Positions 10,395 to 22,935 of a stretch of 64,000 bases of DNA are shown piece by piece; the stretch's first letter is position 1, and each line of letters opens with the position of its first letter. The position numbers and the translations under genes are program-made. A model generated the notes under the pieces. It worked only from the letters and a program-made list of their open reading frames with translations, was not told the DNA's origin and searched no databases. This DNA is from Nymphaea colorata (lineage: Eukaryota > Streptophyta > Magnoliopsida > Nymphaeales > Nymphaeaceae): the NCBI RefSeq assembly GCF_008831285.2, contig NC_045146.1, positions 15,329,289 through 15,393,288 on the forward strand, read 5' to 3'.

Positions 10395-12968
10395 GAATAT
10401 GACCTGATTCATTAGGAAGCTTTCTCATTCAGAGAGGAAGACAGAACTCCCGGAGGTTGGCCTTCTAAACTCAAGTCTAGTACAGAAACTTCAGAGTTCA
10501 CATGCAAGAGAGAGTTGTTTCTCCCCTTACTTGAAGGGAATATGACCTGATTCAATAGAAAGCTTTCTCATTCAGAGAGGAAGACAGAACTCCCGGAGGT
10601 TGGCCTTCTAAACTCAAGTCTAGTACAGAAACTTCAGAGTTCACATGCAAGAGAGAGTTGTTTCTCCCCTTACTTGAAGGGAATATGACCTGATTCAGTA
10701 GAAAGCTTTCTCATTCAGAGAGGAAGACAGAACTCCCGGAGGTTGGCCTTCTAAACTCAAGTCTAGTACAGAAACTTCAGAGTTCACATGCAAGAGAGAG
10801 TTGTTTCTCCCCTTACTTGAAGGGAATATGACCTGATTCAGTCGGAAGCTTTCTCATTCAGAGAGGAAGACAGAACTTCCGGAGGTTGGCCTTCTAAACT
10901 CAAGTCTAGTACAGAAACTTCAGAGTTCACATGCAAGAGAGAGTTGTTTCTCCCCTTACTTGAAGGGAATATGACCTGATTCAGTCGGAAGCTTTCTCAT
11001 TCAGAGAGGAAGACAGAACTCCCGGAGGTTGGCCTTCTAAACTCAAGTCTAGTACAGAAACTTCAGAGTTCACATGCAAGACAGAGTTGTTTCTCCCCTT
11101 ACTTGAAGGGAATATGACCTGATTCAGTAGGAAGCTTTCTCATTCAGAGAGGAAGAGAGAACTCCCGAAGGTTGGCCTTCTAAACTCAAGTCTAGTACAG
11201 AAACTTCAGAGTTCACATGCAAGAGAGAGTTGTTTCTCCCCTTACTTGAAGGGAATATGACCTGATTCAGTAGGAAGCTTTCTCATTCAGAGAGGAAGAG
11301 AGAACTCCCGGAGGTTGGCCTTCTAAACTCAAGTCTAGTACAGAAACTTCAGAGTTCACATGCAAGAGAGAGTTGTTTCTCCCCTTACTTGAAGGGAATA
11401 TGACCTGATTCAGTCGGAAGCTTTCTCATTCAGAGAGGAAGACAGAACTTCCGAAGGTTGGCCTTCTAAACTCAAGTCTAGTACAGAAACTTCAGAGTTC
11501 ACATGCAAGAGAGAGTTGTTTCTCCCCTTACTTGAAGGGAATATGACCTGATTCATTAGGAAGCTTTCTCATTCAGAGAGGAAGACAGAACTCCCGGAGG
11601 TTGGCCTTCTAAACTCAAGTCTAGTACAGAAACTTCAGAGTTCACATGCAAGAGAGAGTTGTTTCTCCCCTTACTTGAAGGGAATATGACCTGATTCAGT
11701 AGAAAGCTTTCTCATTCAGAGAGGAAGACAGAACTCTCGGAGGTTAGCCTTCTAAACTCAAGTCTAGTACAGAAACTTCAGAGTTCACATGCAAGAGAGA
11801 ATTGTTTCTCCCCTTACTTGAAGGGAATATGACCTGATTCAATAAGAAGCTTTCTCATTCAGAGAGGAAGACAGAACTCCCAGAGGTTGGCCTTCTAAAA
11901 TCAAGTCTAGTACAGAAACTTCAGAGTGCACATGCAAGAGAGAGTTGTTTCTCCCCTTACTTGAAGGGAATATGACCTGATTCAGTCGGAAGCTTTCTCA
12001 TTCAGAGAGGAAGACAGAACTCCCGGAGGTTGGCCTTCTAAACTCAAGTCTAGTACAGAAACTTCAGAGTTCACATGCAAGAGAGAGTTGTTTCTCCCCT
12101 TACTTGAAGGGAATATGACCTGATTCAGTCGGAAGCTTTCTCATTCAGAGAGGAAGACAGAACTCTCGGAGGTTAGCCTTCTAAACTCAAGTCTAGTACA
12201 GAAACTTCAGAGTTCACATGCAAGAGAGAATTGTTTCTCCCCTTACTTGAAGGGAATATGACCTGATTCAATAAGAAGCTTTCTCATTCAGAGAGGAAGA
12301 CAGAACTCCCAGAGGTTGGCCTTCTAAAATCAAGTCTAGTACAGAAACTTCAGAGTGCACATGCAAGAGAGAGTTGTTTCTCCCCTTACTTGAAGGGAAT
12401 ATGACCTGATTCAGTCGGAAGCTTTCTCATTCAGAGAGGAAGACAGAACTCCCGGAGGTTGGCCTTCTAAACTCAAGTCTAGTACAGAAACTTCAGAGTT
12501 CACATGCAAGAGAGAGTTGTTTCTCCCCTTACTTGAAGGGAATATGACCTGATTCAGTCGGAAGCTTTCTCATTCAGAGAGGAAGACAGAACTCCCGAAG
12601 GTTGGCCTTCTAAACTCAAGTCTAGTACAGAAACTTCAGAGTTCACATGCAAGAGAGAGTTGTTTCTCCCCTTACTTGAAGGGAATATGACCTGATTCAG
12701 TAGGAAGCTTTCTCATTCAGAGAGGAAGACAGAACTCCCGGAGGTTGGCCTTCTAAACTCAAGTCTAGTACAGAAACTTCAGAGTGCACATGCAAGAGAG
12801 AATTGTTTCTCCCCTTGCTTGGAGGGAATATGACCTGATTCATTAGGAAGCTTTCTCATTCAGAAAGGAAGACAGAACTCCCAGAGATTGGCGTCCTAAA
12901 CTCAAGTCTAGTACAGAAACTTAAGAGTGCACATGCAAGAGAGAGTTGTTTCTCCCCTTACTTGAAGG
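10395..12968. repeat. 143-bp satellite-like array, 18 tandem copies
   Basis: GAATATGACCTGATTCA recurs at 10395, 10538, 10681 and so on every 143 bp up to 12826, giving 18 full units (2,574 bp) with no indels that I could find. Units differ by few substitutions (CAGTCGGAAG / CAGTAGGAAG / CAATAAGAAG; CTCCCGGAGG / CTCTCGGAGG / CTCCCAGAGG). The last unit is the most divergent, as expected when unequal crossing-over homogenises the interior. Units 10-12 (11682-12110) and 13-15 (12111-12539) share the same series of variants, so a 429-bp three-unit block was itself duplicated. Because 143 is not a multiple of three, no frame runs through the array. Confidence 0.97.
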
Positions 12969-13764
12969 TTTGCCACCAAATTCATCATATAATTAATGAA
13001 GATCAGACTACCAAAAACTATGTTCAGTTGGCTAGAAACCATCATCCACTTAAACGGGCTGGAAATTGAAAGTCTGGACCTCTTCCCCATTGACATTTAC
13101 ATGATACGGAAGCTTTTTACTTGGCCTCAGGCTGTTAATAAAAAAAAAGAGGAAATTTCAACTACGGGCTTCGTATTCTCATTTTCCTCATAAGATCCTT
13201 TCCATGTCCACTGCTAAGGCGATGCCTCAAGTTGAATCATATCAGTTTGAATCACCTGAAATTTTTTTTTTTTTTTTTTTTTCAACATTGACCTTTGGTT
13301 TTACTTTAAAAGTGTTATTCAGATTTTCACACACACACAAAAAAAGAAAAAAAAAACATTATTTTTACTCCCTTCATGATAACTGATATTTTTAGGTAAT
13401 GTTAAAATATAATGGCAAAGATCGTGAAGGAGGCTACGTGTTATGGCTTAAGAAGCCCAGGGGCCCACTTAACACAGATGTAGGCCTCAAAAAATCGGAG
13501 TTATCAGTAAAAAAAGTGGGGCCTGTATGAGAAAATATCAGAAATGTGAGGCCTATATTTTGGTAGAAGTTTAAATCATGGTTCTTTAAATTTTTTTTTT
13601 CATAAATCATAATTCATAAATACAAAACCTGAGTTTGCATTTATTACCGAAAAGTGTTGCGTTAGTAGAAAAATCCCACACAATAATAATGGAGATATAT
13701 GTAGGCGCACTGTGCTTTGGTATGTGCTTCTCCAATACCAGTCCAATTATCCAATTTCTAGCAT
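12969..13764. other. Gene-free stretch
   Basis: Contains a T tract at about 13262-13282 and an A-rich tract near 13340. No gene or well-bounded repeat was recognised. Confidence 0.4.
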
Positions 13765-14619
13765 CAGTATGGATGTTCAACGAGCCAAGGCAACGTGGGC
13801 TCGACTCGAATTTACACTCAGCTAGAGTTGGACTCATTTGATAAATGAATGCATCAAGTTCAAGTTTAAAAATGAATTCGTTTAAGAAAATGAGCCGAGC
13901 TATCCAGGCTCGGCTCGATTAAGCTCGATTGATCTCGTGGAGAATTAATGTATAATAGGTGTTTCGGTATAGTAAAACAAAAAATACAGCTGGGCTGGGG
14001 CTGCTAGTAAGGAAGAGATTCATAGTTTGGACCTGGTTGTTTCCGCCATCTTCAAAGGTTCGTTTTTTTTTTTAAACAAATCAGCTAGAGCTAGGGATGT
14101 CAATATATCCGATTTAAATCAGATGTCCAACTGAACCGAACCGATCCGAAAAAATCGGGTATAGAAAAAAGTTTCGTGTCTGATTAAGAAATCGGATCGG
14201 ATTCAGATTTAATAAATAGCATCCGATTAGATTCGGATTCGGATATACATAAATATCCGATCGGATTCGGATCAGATTCATTTTTAGACGAATATTATGT
14301 ATCTAATGCTATTAAATTTTGAAAATTGGTAAAATCCGGTTCAAAATTTGGATTTGGATTGTAAAATTGGATTTCAGATTCGGATATGACTTTTCTTTAG
14401 TCAGATTTGAATCTGAGTTCGAATTCGAATATGTGAATATCCGAAAAAACAGATATGATTAAGGATATATCTGATCTGAATCTGATCCGTTGACATCCCT
14501 AGCTAGAGCCAGCCAATCTGAATTCGAGCCATTCTAGGCTCAAGAGACCAAGCTCGAGTTGAGCTTTATCCACTTCAGCAGAGTTTGAGTCAGCGCAACT
14601 CGGCTTATGTTCATCCCTG
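13765..14619. mobile_element. hAT-type element interrupted by another MITE
   Basis: The outer ends read CAGTATGGATGTTCA on the left and CATCCCTG on the right. The right-end reverse complement, CAGGGATGAACATAAG, is an imperfect inverted repeat of the left. The element is flanked by CTAGCAT at 13758-13764 and 14620-14626. The body has the GGCTCGACTCGAATT / AGCTCGAGTTGAGC motifs of the 15871 family. A second element at 14092-14501 splits it. No transposase frame is present. Confidence 0.65.
14092..14501. mobile_element. Nested hAT MITE with perfect 8-bp target duplication
   Basis: This 410-bp element begins TAGGGATGTCAA and ends TTGACATCCCTA, a 12-bp perfect inverted repeat. It is flanked on both sides by GCTAGAGC (14084-14091 and 14502-14509). 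An 8-bp target duplication with TAGGG termini is characteristic of the hAT superfamily. The interior is built of GGATTCGGAT / CCGATCCGAA repeats. It is non-autonomous and younger than the element it interrupts. Confidence 0.92.
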
Positions 14620-14626
14620 CTAGCAT

Positions 14627-15870
14627 GCCCCAAGGAGTTTGACGCACATACTTTAACCAATGGCTGATAAATGGCCGATTGTTGGTTCAAATCACATGAG
14701 CTTCAGCTCCTTGCGCAGCTGACACAGCCTAGGTGGCACGGCTCGCCATCCAACATCCTCAAAAGTGGACGACCAATATGAACTCTACATAAAGTGCATG
14801 CATGGTCTAGAATATTAGCTTCTGTTTCTCTTGAAACCCAGCAATGGCATTGGAGGGTCAATAGAGGAAGCAAAGTATGGGCCTTTTCAGCTCTGTTGTA
14901 CAAGTCAAAGCCACAGGTTTACAAGTTTGGAGTTCAGAACATGCAAATATTGTTGTTTTTTTTTTTTCATTACCAAGGATCTTATATCTGAGGTGACCCG
15001 ACCAGATCACAAAATTCTTGGATCTTAAAGATTTTAGTTTCTTGATTTCTGATAAGGATCTGAAATCCTTTGTCTGAATTACGGGGATTGATCATGAGTT
15101 TGTAAACTTCGCCTCTTGAAATTCATGGAGTTCAAGTCAGAACCCTCACTTTCCCTTGGGATCCAAGGATTTGAGCCATGACATAAACATTAAATCCATG
15201 CTACGATAATTTGTGGTCCTAGTTGGAGCTCAGGTTCAAATTTCGAAGACAGTACTGATCAGATCCGACCCTCTGAAGCCGACCTAGATCAACTTCTGCT
15301 TGTGAACATCAAGGCAGTTCATTTTTCATGTGCATCACTACTTCAGCAACGGAAAGATATTGGATAACTTCTTATGTATGTTATATATTAGAGTCCTTCC
15401 TCGGCTTCTCCCTTCCCCCCCTCTCTAAACTTCATGAGTTCTTGTTTGCTTCCCAACATGAAAGGATTTCTTTTGACTCAGGGCTTCCAAACACATCCAT
15501 GGAATAGTGATCTCTTGGACCATAGAAACTTGTTGTTTCCGTTGCCTACTTGGCACTTGCTCTTGCTTGCAGTATCAATACGCAGAGCTTAGGAAGTAGC
15601 TATAGCTCAACAGGCTCAAATATCTTTTAGACCTCTGTATCAGGCCCTGTTTCCCTATGACCGTTTTTTGATTACCTTGGATTGAAAATTCAAGGTGATC
15701 TGAGTCCCTTGAACTCTGTTCCCTATTCCTATTGGGTTGTTTCGCAATAGTAACATGTTGTTGTTGTTTCATAAATCTATCTAAAAAATTTGAGACAATT
15801 CATAAAATGTCATCACAAAGTATTCCAGGAATCTGCCATAATTTTTGGGGTAGATTCATAGAATAGTAAC
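14627..15870. other. Gene-free stretch
   Basis: Only short frames in conflicting directions. No splice-supported exon or recognised repeat. Confidence 0.45.
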
Positions 15871-16394
15871 TAGGGCTGTTCATGAGCTAGTTTGAGCCAA
15901 CTTGAGTGAGTTTGAACCGAGTTGAGCCAGCTCGAACTTGGCTCATTTCTCTTGAAAGGAACTCGAACTCAGCTCAAGCTCGACTCCAGTTCAATTTCTT
16001 TAGCTCGAGCTCGACTCGGCTTGAGTTCTTAAAACTCGAACTCGAACTCTACTTGATTAATCTCAAGCCGAAGATTGGCTTGAGCAGAGCCAAACATTTC
16101 ATTAAAAAAATTATTTTTTAAAGGAAGAGGCAGCATATAGACTTGAACATGAAACCATCCACATATGTGTATACTCATTTGAGCAATCTACTTTTTTTGA
16201 TAAATCTATGAAACACATTTTATATTTCTTTCTCAAGCTTAACCGAGTTTAACCTAGAGCTCGACTCGTTTAGGTTATCAAATTCATTTCTTAACTCGAA
16301 CTCGACTAGTTTAATAAATGAGTCGAGTTCTAGTCAAGTTTATCGAGCAAGTTTGAGTCGAGCTCAAGTTAGATCGACTTGTTGAACAGCCCTA
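15871..16394. mobile_element. hAT-type MITE, complete copy (TAGGGCTGTTCA family)
   Basis: The 524-bp element has terminal inverted repeats TAGGGCTGTTCA and TGAACAGCCCTA. Flanking octamers are ATAGTAAC (15863-15870) and ACAGCGAC (16395-16402). They match at 5 of 8 positions with all differences transitions, as for an old 8-bp target duplication. The interior has CTCGAGCTCGAACTCG-type subrepeats at both ends. It matches the truncated copy at 5460-6063 and serves as the reference for this family. Confidence 0.8.
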
Positions 16395-16402
16395 ACAGCG
16401 AC

Positions 16403-19080
16403 AGTCAATTGCTATAGCCAAACACCCTTTATGCGATCTCAGAGGTATGTTCTTTCAATATAAAAAAAAATTGAAAACCATTATGATCTCAAATCCACTA
16501 GGGTATGTGGCTGATCTCAGATCAGCTTTGGATCAATGATTTTCTTTTCTCCAGTAACCCGTTCCTATTTGACAGCAAGAGTTCAATCCACCGGACAAGG
16601 TGATCGATTGAGGAACTTTAAGTTGAAAGAGGCGAAACCAGCTTGAACTCCAAGGGATAATTGGACGAGGTCTGCCTAACGCCGCCTTTCTAATCTGAAA
16701 AAGTTCCTATCAAGTTCAGTGTTCATTGATCTTATCAACTGAAAATTTTCCACCATTATGATCGTGGGAAACACCTACTAAACCTCAAGGTTCAAGGCAA
16801 ATTATTGTATTTCACATCTTTACACATATGAACTAAAGGACGAACTATCTGACATATATAATTGATGTTATCAAGTTAAGTTTCTCATCATTATGATCAA
16901 TAATGAAGGCGCCTACCAAACCTCGAGACTGAAGGCACATTAATATTATAAAATGACGAGTTACGTATTGTGTTTATATGATTTGACATTATCGATGTTA
17001 TCAAGCTAGGTTGATTATGCTCAGTGAGGGTTTCTCCTAGACCTTAAGGCTCAAGGCAAATAATTTCATTCTTCACCTAATACAAGAAACTTTACATCAA
17101 AGGTAACCTTTTTAGCATATTAATTATGCTTGAGACAATATTTATCAACCTCACTTCATTAGTATATACTTATATGGGCCCATCAATGACACTAGATTCA
17201 AATATGCATCACTAGCTAGTAGCAAAGCTCTCTCTCTCTCTCTCCCTCTATGTGTGTGCGTGTGTGTTTTTACTACATTATACGAAGACACCCTTCATCT
17301 TGCTATGCAGGAAGATGCCTGCCTTAATGAGAAAGTATTGTTCCAATAGAATATGCTTGAGAGAGTTATATGTTGAACCCAAGGATATGCATGGTTTGGC
17401 ATGATTATATATGAGCTGACGGGCAGGAAGTCATTAACGCAGACCACAAACAAAATCAAACCAAATATTTCTTGACAGGACCAAATTATTTCTTCAAGTT
17501 AAAGAGGGTGGGTTGATAACAGGAATGGTACGTTTTTTTGGAATGCAGTATTCCATACATGAACATGAATTATGGGCACATTCATGAAACATGGCATTCA
17601 TATAGACACATTCGACTTCACACCATGTCCACATCCGACTTTTAAACTGACAACCTGCATCTGATTGAAATTCTGCTTTTAAATTCACAACTTGATCCAA
17701 ACTGTATCATCATATGTTAAAGAACCGACTTTCAAAAAATATTGATGCTAAATATAGGAAAAGTTAACAGGCCATATTGATGCTTAATATCTAATCGGAT
17801 GTTTATTCAATATGGAATCCAAATGTGAATTTGATCTGATCCCAATTTCATTGGATGGCAACTATTTTTCTACATCCAACTTATTAAACTGTAGAACTTT
17901 CAAGTTTTTTTAAATTCTGATTGTTTAGCATTCCAACTATAGTTATAGCACTTGGGTTTTTGGAAAACGATACATATATATATATATATATATGCTGGCA
18001 TGAGCCCCTGTGGCATCTCTGTAGTGATGAAATCAAAGAAAGCAAACCAGTCATCTGTATTGTTCTCAGGGAACGAACTTTCCTGTGAAAAAGGTGCACC
18101 CGTGAAGGTTAGGTAATTGACTCGTCGGCAGATCGAAATGAACTACATACCACACCAATTGAGAGGGGACATGCAGGTTGCAGACATTTGGCCCTACATC
18201 TCAGCCTGTTACTCTCCAGTACTTAACCCTGCTGTTCGTTTCACCATGTACAAAAGTCTGGCCCCCCAAAACTTTCATACTAAAGCCGGTCGAGACAGCT
18301 AGCTCTCTCCCCCATTTCTCTTCTTCACTTTTCTCTGAAACATGGGATCCGGTGTTGGCGGATCTTAAACCATTCACTTTTCGCCGTTCAGGGCATGATT
18401 TCCACTTTTCGACCGGAATTTTATGAGCCTCGGAAGCTACATTAATACTTGAACGGAGTTTTCAAGATAGCAAGATTTCAGCCTCTTTTTTCTAGAAGGA
18501 AGAGAAGAAAAAGTAGTCGCAGCCTGCAGCTGCCCGTTTCTTCTTTAATCTGGCAACGCCGAGAAAACCCAAATCCCGGCAACAATTGAGATCGCAGATC
18601 ATCGATTTCAAGGAAGAAGTGAAACCATGAGAGCTGAATCTCGACTACCAACATGATGGTCGGGATCACCACGCCTCACAATCTGCCGGCCAGTGCCGGA
18701 GAGTTATTGAGTGTTGGTTTTTGTATTGTCTTCAAAACTTCACCAGATCGGATTTCGGTCGATACGCCGCCTTGTAATTTGCTTAGAAATGGAATTTTTT
18801 AATGGTTTATGTTATTTTATTTAAACACGGATAGATATCGAGATGAACCAATCAATTCAAAACTGATATTCAGCCCCAATCGGATGACATTTAAAGGAGG
18901 TCAGGCATTTATTTCTGCATCGTTGTTGAGACGATGCAATGGCTAAACAAATACGGCCCCCGCCGGACAGGCACCGATTTAATGGCACTAATGCCAACGA
19001 CCTGGCAGCTGTCCACAATTGAAACCCCATCGATCGTTAATTCAACTCTTCGGAGTCGTGCTGTAAAAGTCTATTTGTAA
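16403..19080. other. Gene-free stretch with microsatellites
   Basis: Contains a (CT)n/(GT)n microsatellite at about 17228-17268 and a (TA)n run at about 17971-17992. No exon with coherent splice sites, domain or codon pattern was found. Some GGATGTTTATTC...GATCTGATCC motifs near 17800 suggest decayed MITE sequence. Confidence 0.45.
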
Positions 19081-19090
19081 ATCAAACCTG

Positions 19091-19476
19091 TGGGGCTGCC
19101 GAACCGGTGCCTACATGCACACATGCCGAGTTGAGCTCGACCTTGGTAAACTGGAACATCTCAAAAAACTCTAGCTCTACTAGACAAAATCAATCTCGAA
19201 CTCGACTTGTTTAGACGGTAAATCGTCTAAGCATTAACTCGTGTAACTTGTAAAAAAGATTTTTTATCCTAAAAGTTAAAACCGGTGAATTGGTTTTAGT
19301 AGTATTATATAGAGTGCTGGTTCGCGAATCGAGTCGAGTTCTTGAAATTCAAACTCGACTCATTTATCATTTCGAGTATTTTTGTAAGCTCGAACTCGAC
19401 CTATTTTTGTAAGCTCGAACTCAACCGGCAGGAGCCTGAATTGGCTCAACTCATTCTGCAGCTCTACCCACATTTC
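19091..19476. mobile_element. Degenerate copy of the TAGGGCTGTTCA hAT-type family
   Basis: Left end TGGGGCTGCCGAAC and right end (reverse complement) TAGAGCTGCAGAAT are decayed versions of the family terminus. The body holds several CTCGAACTCGAC segments. No target duplication is readable. Confidence 0.45.
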
Positions 19477-19479
19477 ACA

Positions 19480-22400
19480 TATGTAGCGCTGCACGGCACT
19501 GGGCAGCAAGTCAAACGAACGATGATTAAAGAATCAGCCGCCGTGCCGTGGATTTTCCTGGAAAAGGCGGGTAGTATCTTCTTCATTTTCCAAATTAACA
19601 TAATTTGAAGTGATATGACAAGAGGTAACCTTGACGAAGTATGCCAAACATGTGTTTCTTATGGATCGAGATGTATGTTGCCCCAAGAAATGAACCAAAA
19701 GATAATCATGAAGATCAGAACCAGAATCGACAAGAAAAGTTGTCGACCTTAGATGCCAAAGTGTCGTCGGTGGCAACCCATGTCAAACACGTTGCTCAAA
19801 TTGAGCCCACTAGTTCCTATTCCTTGCTGCCACTCGTGAGCGCACACCAAACAACAGTATATAAAAATATATTTGAAAATCATTTCTAGTATGTTTGAAT
19901 GCCTTGGATAAGATGTCATGTGGGGCCGGTTGATGTGGCATGGGCCTCAAGCAACAGCACTATGAGATAATCCAAATGTCAATGTCATTGGATAGGAACA
20001 CAAAAAACTTCAAACCCATAAAACAGTGTTTGATGAGAAGAGTCGCTTTTATTTCAGGTAAAAGATATTTTGGAAGGACAGTGATTCATTAAACACTGAA
20101 AGATTCACAGGGTGAAATTCACCGTCCCGCTGTTGATGTAAAAAATGAAAAAGACTCCAAAGGTGTCCCCTACATTTTCTTTTCTTTCCTGCATTCTGCA
20201 TGCACTGATGAACTCTGGATTGATCATCTGGAGAAATTTTTGCGATGATGTACACATCCTTGCCAAAATGGTTCATGAGAGATTTTAGATCTCTTAAGAA
20301 GACATTCGGCGGACAAACATATTTGCTAGCTTGTATCTCAGATCCAAAGGAAAGATCAGAATCTTCCGGTGTGTCTGATTGCTTTGGATATCAGATTGAT
20401 CAGGTGAAATGAAAGCCTAAGGAACTCAGATTTTGGGATTGCCCAATACAAGCATTCAGCTAAAGACTGGTCTTTATTAGGATTTTGAAGATCTCAGAAC
20501 TTGATCTTCCATTATTATTGAAGAAAAAAAGATGATCAGCTCTTCGTTCCAACCCTACAGAGGCCATCTGTTTCAGGTCCACTGAATTTGAGAACTGAGC
20601 CAAGGACGCCAAACCGTAGCCAAAAATAATGGTACTTGATCTTCTTTCTTCCTTTTTCATCCCCTTGGCTCGCATGCTGAGGGATGACAGCTACGCATTT
20701 CCTCAGCTTGATTCTTGATGATTGAGTCGCTCTTATATTCAGGAAAGGCATTTTTCGAAAAGTTAAAATTTTCACTCCATATCTTTAGGATTCTCACTAA
20801 ATATGAATCATTTATTAAACTCGATTGATGATTTATAATGTGCACCAGGTAGAGTTATTTATATGCTAAAGCAAAATTTTCATGTCAATCTACTTATCAA
20901 AAAAATGGCAATAGAGAATATGAAGCGACCTGTGCAGAAGAATAAGTGCTAATTGCTAGCATGCTACCACCACCAGAAAAGGGGTAAAAGATAAAGTAAC
21001 ATGTTTCTTCCAAGACTGCAATAGTCCACAGTAAAGTATATTCCTTCACGTGAAATCTGGTATGCAATGTTCAAATATCGCAAAGTGGTACAAGGGACCA
21101 ACCAGAAACAGTAGCTTCAGACATAATACTCTTGGTACCCCAAGTGGGCATCCGTGTACTTGATGTTTAGGCGCTTGCATTATTGGGCAACTTGGTTTTA
21201 GAAAAGACTACACAAATAATAAACAAATCAAGAATGCTGATCTCAACTCCAACTTCGTGTACGCTTCTCTATACCACTGGAAAAGAATGAGGTGCGCTTT
21301 ACAGTGAAGACCTTTATGAAATCAACAATTGTGTGTTAGGCCTTCAAGTTATCAGTGCCGCAGTCGTTTAAATTCCAAACATGACTTTCCCGGTTCCTGT
21401 TTGAGTATGCGTTTTCTGATAAAAGTGTTTGAGGAGCGGCCTGCACTTTCACATGAACGCGCCCTACCCAAGTCGAGCTCCATGAACTCTCCTGCTGAAT
21501 CCATGACAATGGCGATGGACGATGCATTGATTAACATTACTGGGGCTGGGGCAACAACACAGATCATGTAGAACAAGCCTCCATTTGACTGGTTTCCTTG
21601 TAGAGAGGATCATTTAGACATTCTCTGGTCATCGGGGTGCTTCTCTGAAACAAACCAACAACCATTACAAAATAACTCAAGATGGTCTTTGTACATCTGT
21701 CTTCCAACACCAGCTAGTGGTCTGCCCCTAGCCAATATGAACAAAAGAGCTCCTCCAACATCATTATCAATTTCCCACACCAATAACCTATATACACACA
21801 CATATATATATATATACACACACGCATGCACATAGCTGTTTCCCAGATGACTACAGAAGCTTACGTCAGCAACAAATATCTCTGACGCTTACTGAATCCT
21901 TTTTACATTCAGTATGTTGCACAGGAAACACATCAGTTTTTATCTCCTAAACCAAGGAGAACCTGATTTTATTCATTAGAAAATCAATGAAACCCCAGCT
22001 AGCTATGGTGCAGACTTGTACTGATTTCTATGCCCACTGTCCCCTCCACAGTGTGCTCAGATCCAACCCAGCTGTAAAGGATGTACGCCCTGATGTAGTT
22101 ATATCCGACATTTTTCTCTCCAAACCAACGTAGTTAGGTTCTTGAATTTCTTGGTACCCCCATCATACTTGATTTTTTTATCAAAGTCTAGATGGGGTTG
22201 AGTTCATGTATGCTTTTTATCTTATGTACTGATTAAGATGAACTCATAAATGAGATTTATGCATCATATCTTTTCCAAAGTATGGATGCTTGGCTGAAAA
22301 CCAGCACATTTCTTGCAGCCAGCTGTGCTGAAAGCCTGTGGCTGAAGACGGTGATCTACCTAATAGCTTCATTACAAGCTGATAGATGGTTCATTTCTAA

Positions 22401-22740
22401 CTTCTGATACAATGTCCTGGTTTGGTGCTTTCAAGCAATAATTGCAGCCACCTATTGTCATCATTTCTTTGCAGTAGGTGAAATAGACAGACCACAATAC
22501 TAGCATCCCAAATTTGAGGTCAAAACAAGTTCAAAAAGTATCCAATTTAAAAAACATTTGTTTATTACCAACAACAGGGGAAAAGAAATTTGACAATGAC
22601 CATAGTAGATAAGAAGTTCTAAAAATAAAGGTTGGATAAGTGAGCAAGAGTATGGTCCCCATGACAGCCACTGCTTAGCTGGCTCCTCACAGCTTCTCAG
22701 ATGCTTCTTCTTGGCAGACGTGGGACACTCTCTCAGTGCT
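19480..22740. other. Gene-free stretch upstream of the XTH genes
   Basis: Several 60-80-codon frames occur on both strands but none has a domain, splice support or consistent direction. A (TA)/(CA) microsatellite lies at about 21793-21824. A minus-strand frame at 21352-21567 starts with a hydrophobic stretch (FYMICVVAPAPVMLIN) and could be noticed as a small-peptide candidate, but nothing else supports it. Confidence 0.4.
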
Positions 22741-22752
22741 GTCTTGGGTAGC

Positions 22753-22760
22753 TATAAATA
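22753..22760 (+). promoter_or_regulatory. TATA box of the first XTH gene
   Basis: TATAAATA lies 176 bp upstream of the exon 1 ATG. The same GCTATAAATA core is found upstream of the second XTH gene, so it was probably inherited from the ancestral promoter. Confidence 0.65.
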
Positions 22761-22935
22761 GCTTGCTCAGTGTATCTACTCTCCTCACACTAAAATCAAA
22801 GACACACTTCAATTTCATATAGTATCGCCGCTGCCACTGCCACTTGAAGTTTTCTGCTACTCTCTCTGCTTCCATACTTATTCCCCTCATTTCAAGCTTA
22901 ACTCAACTGCGCTCTTGCTAAAACCTTTCCCCAAA

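Noticed and set aside
10395-12968. CRISPR-like or protein-coding tandem repeat
   Set aside because: The units are contiguous without spacers, and a 143-bp period shifts frame each copy with a stop (GGG AAT ATG ACC TGA) after each junction.
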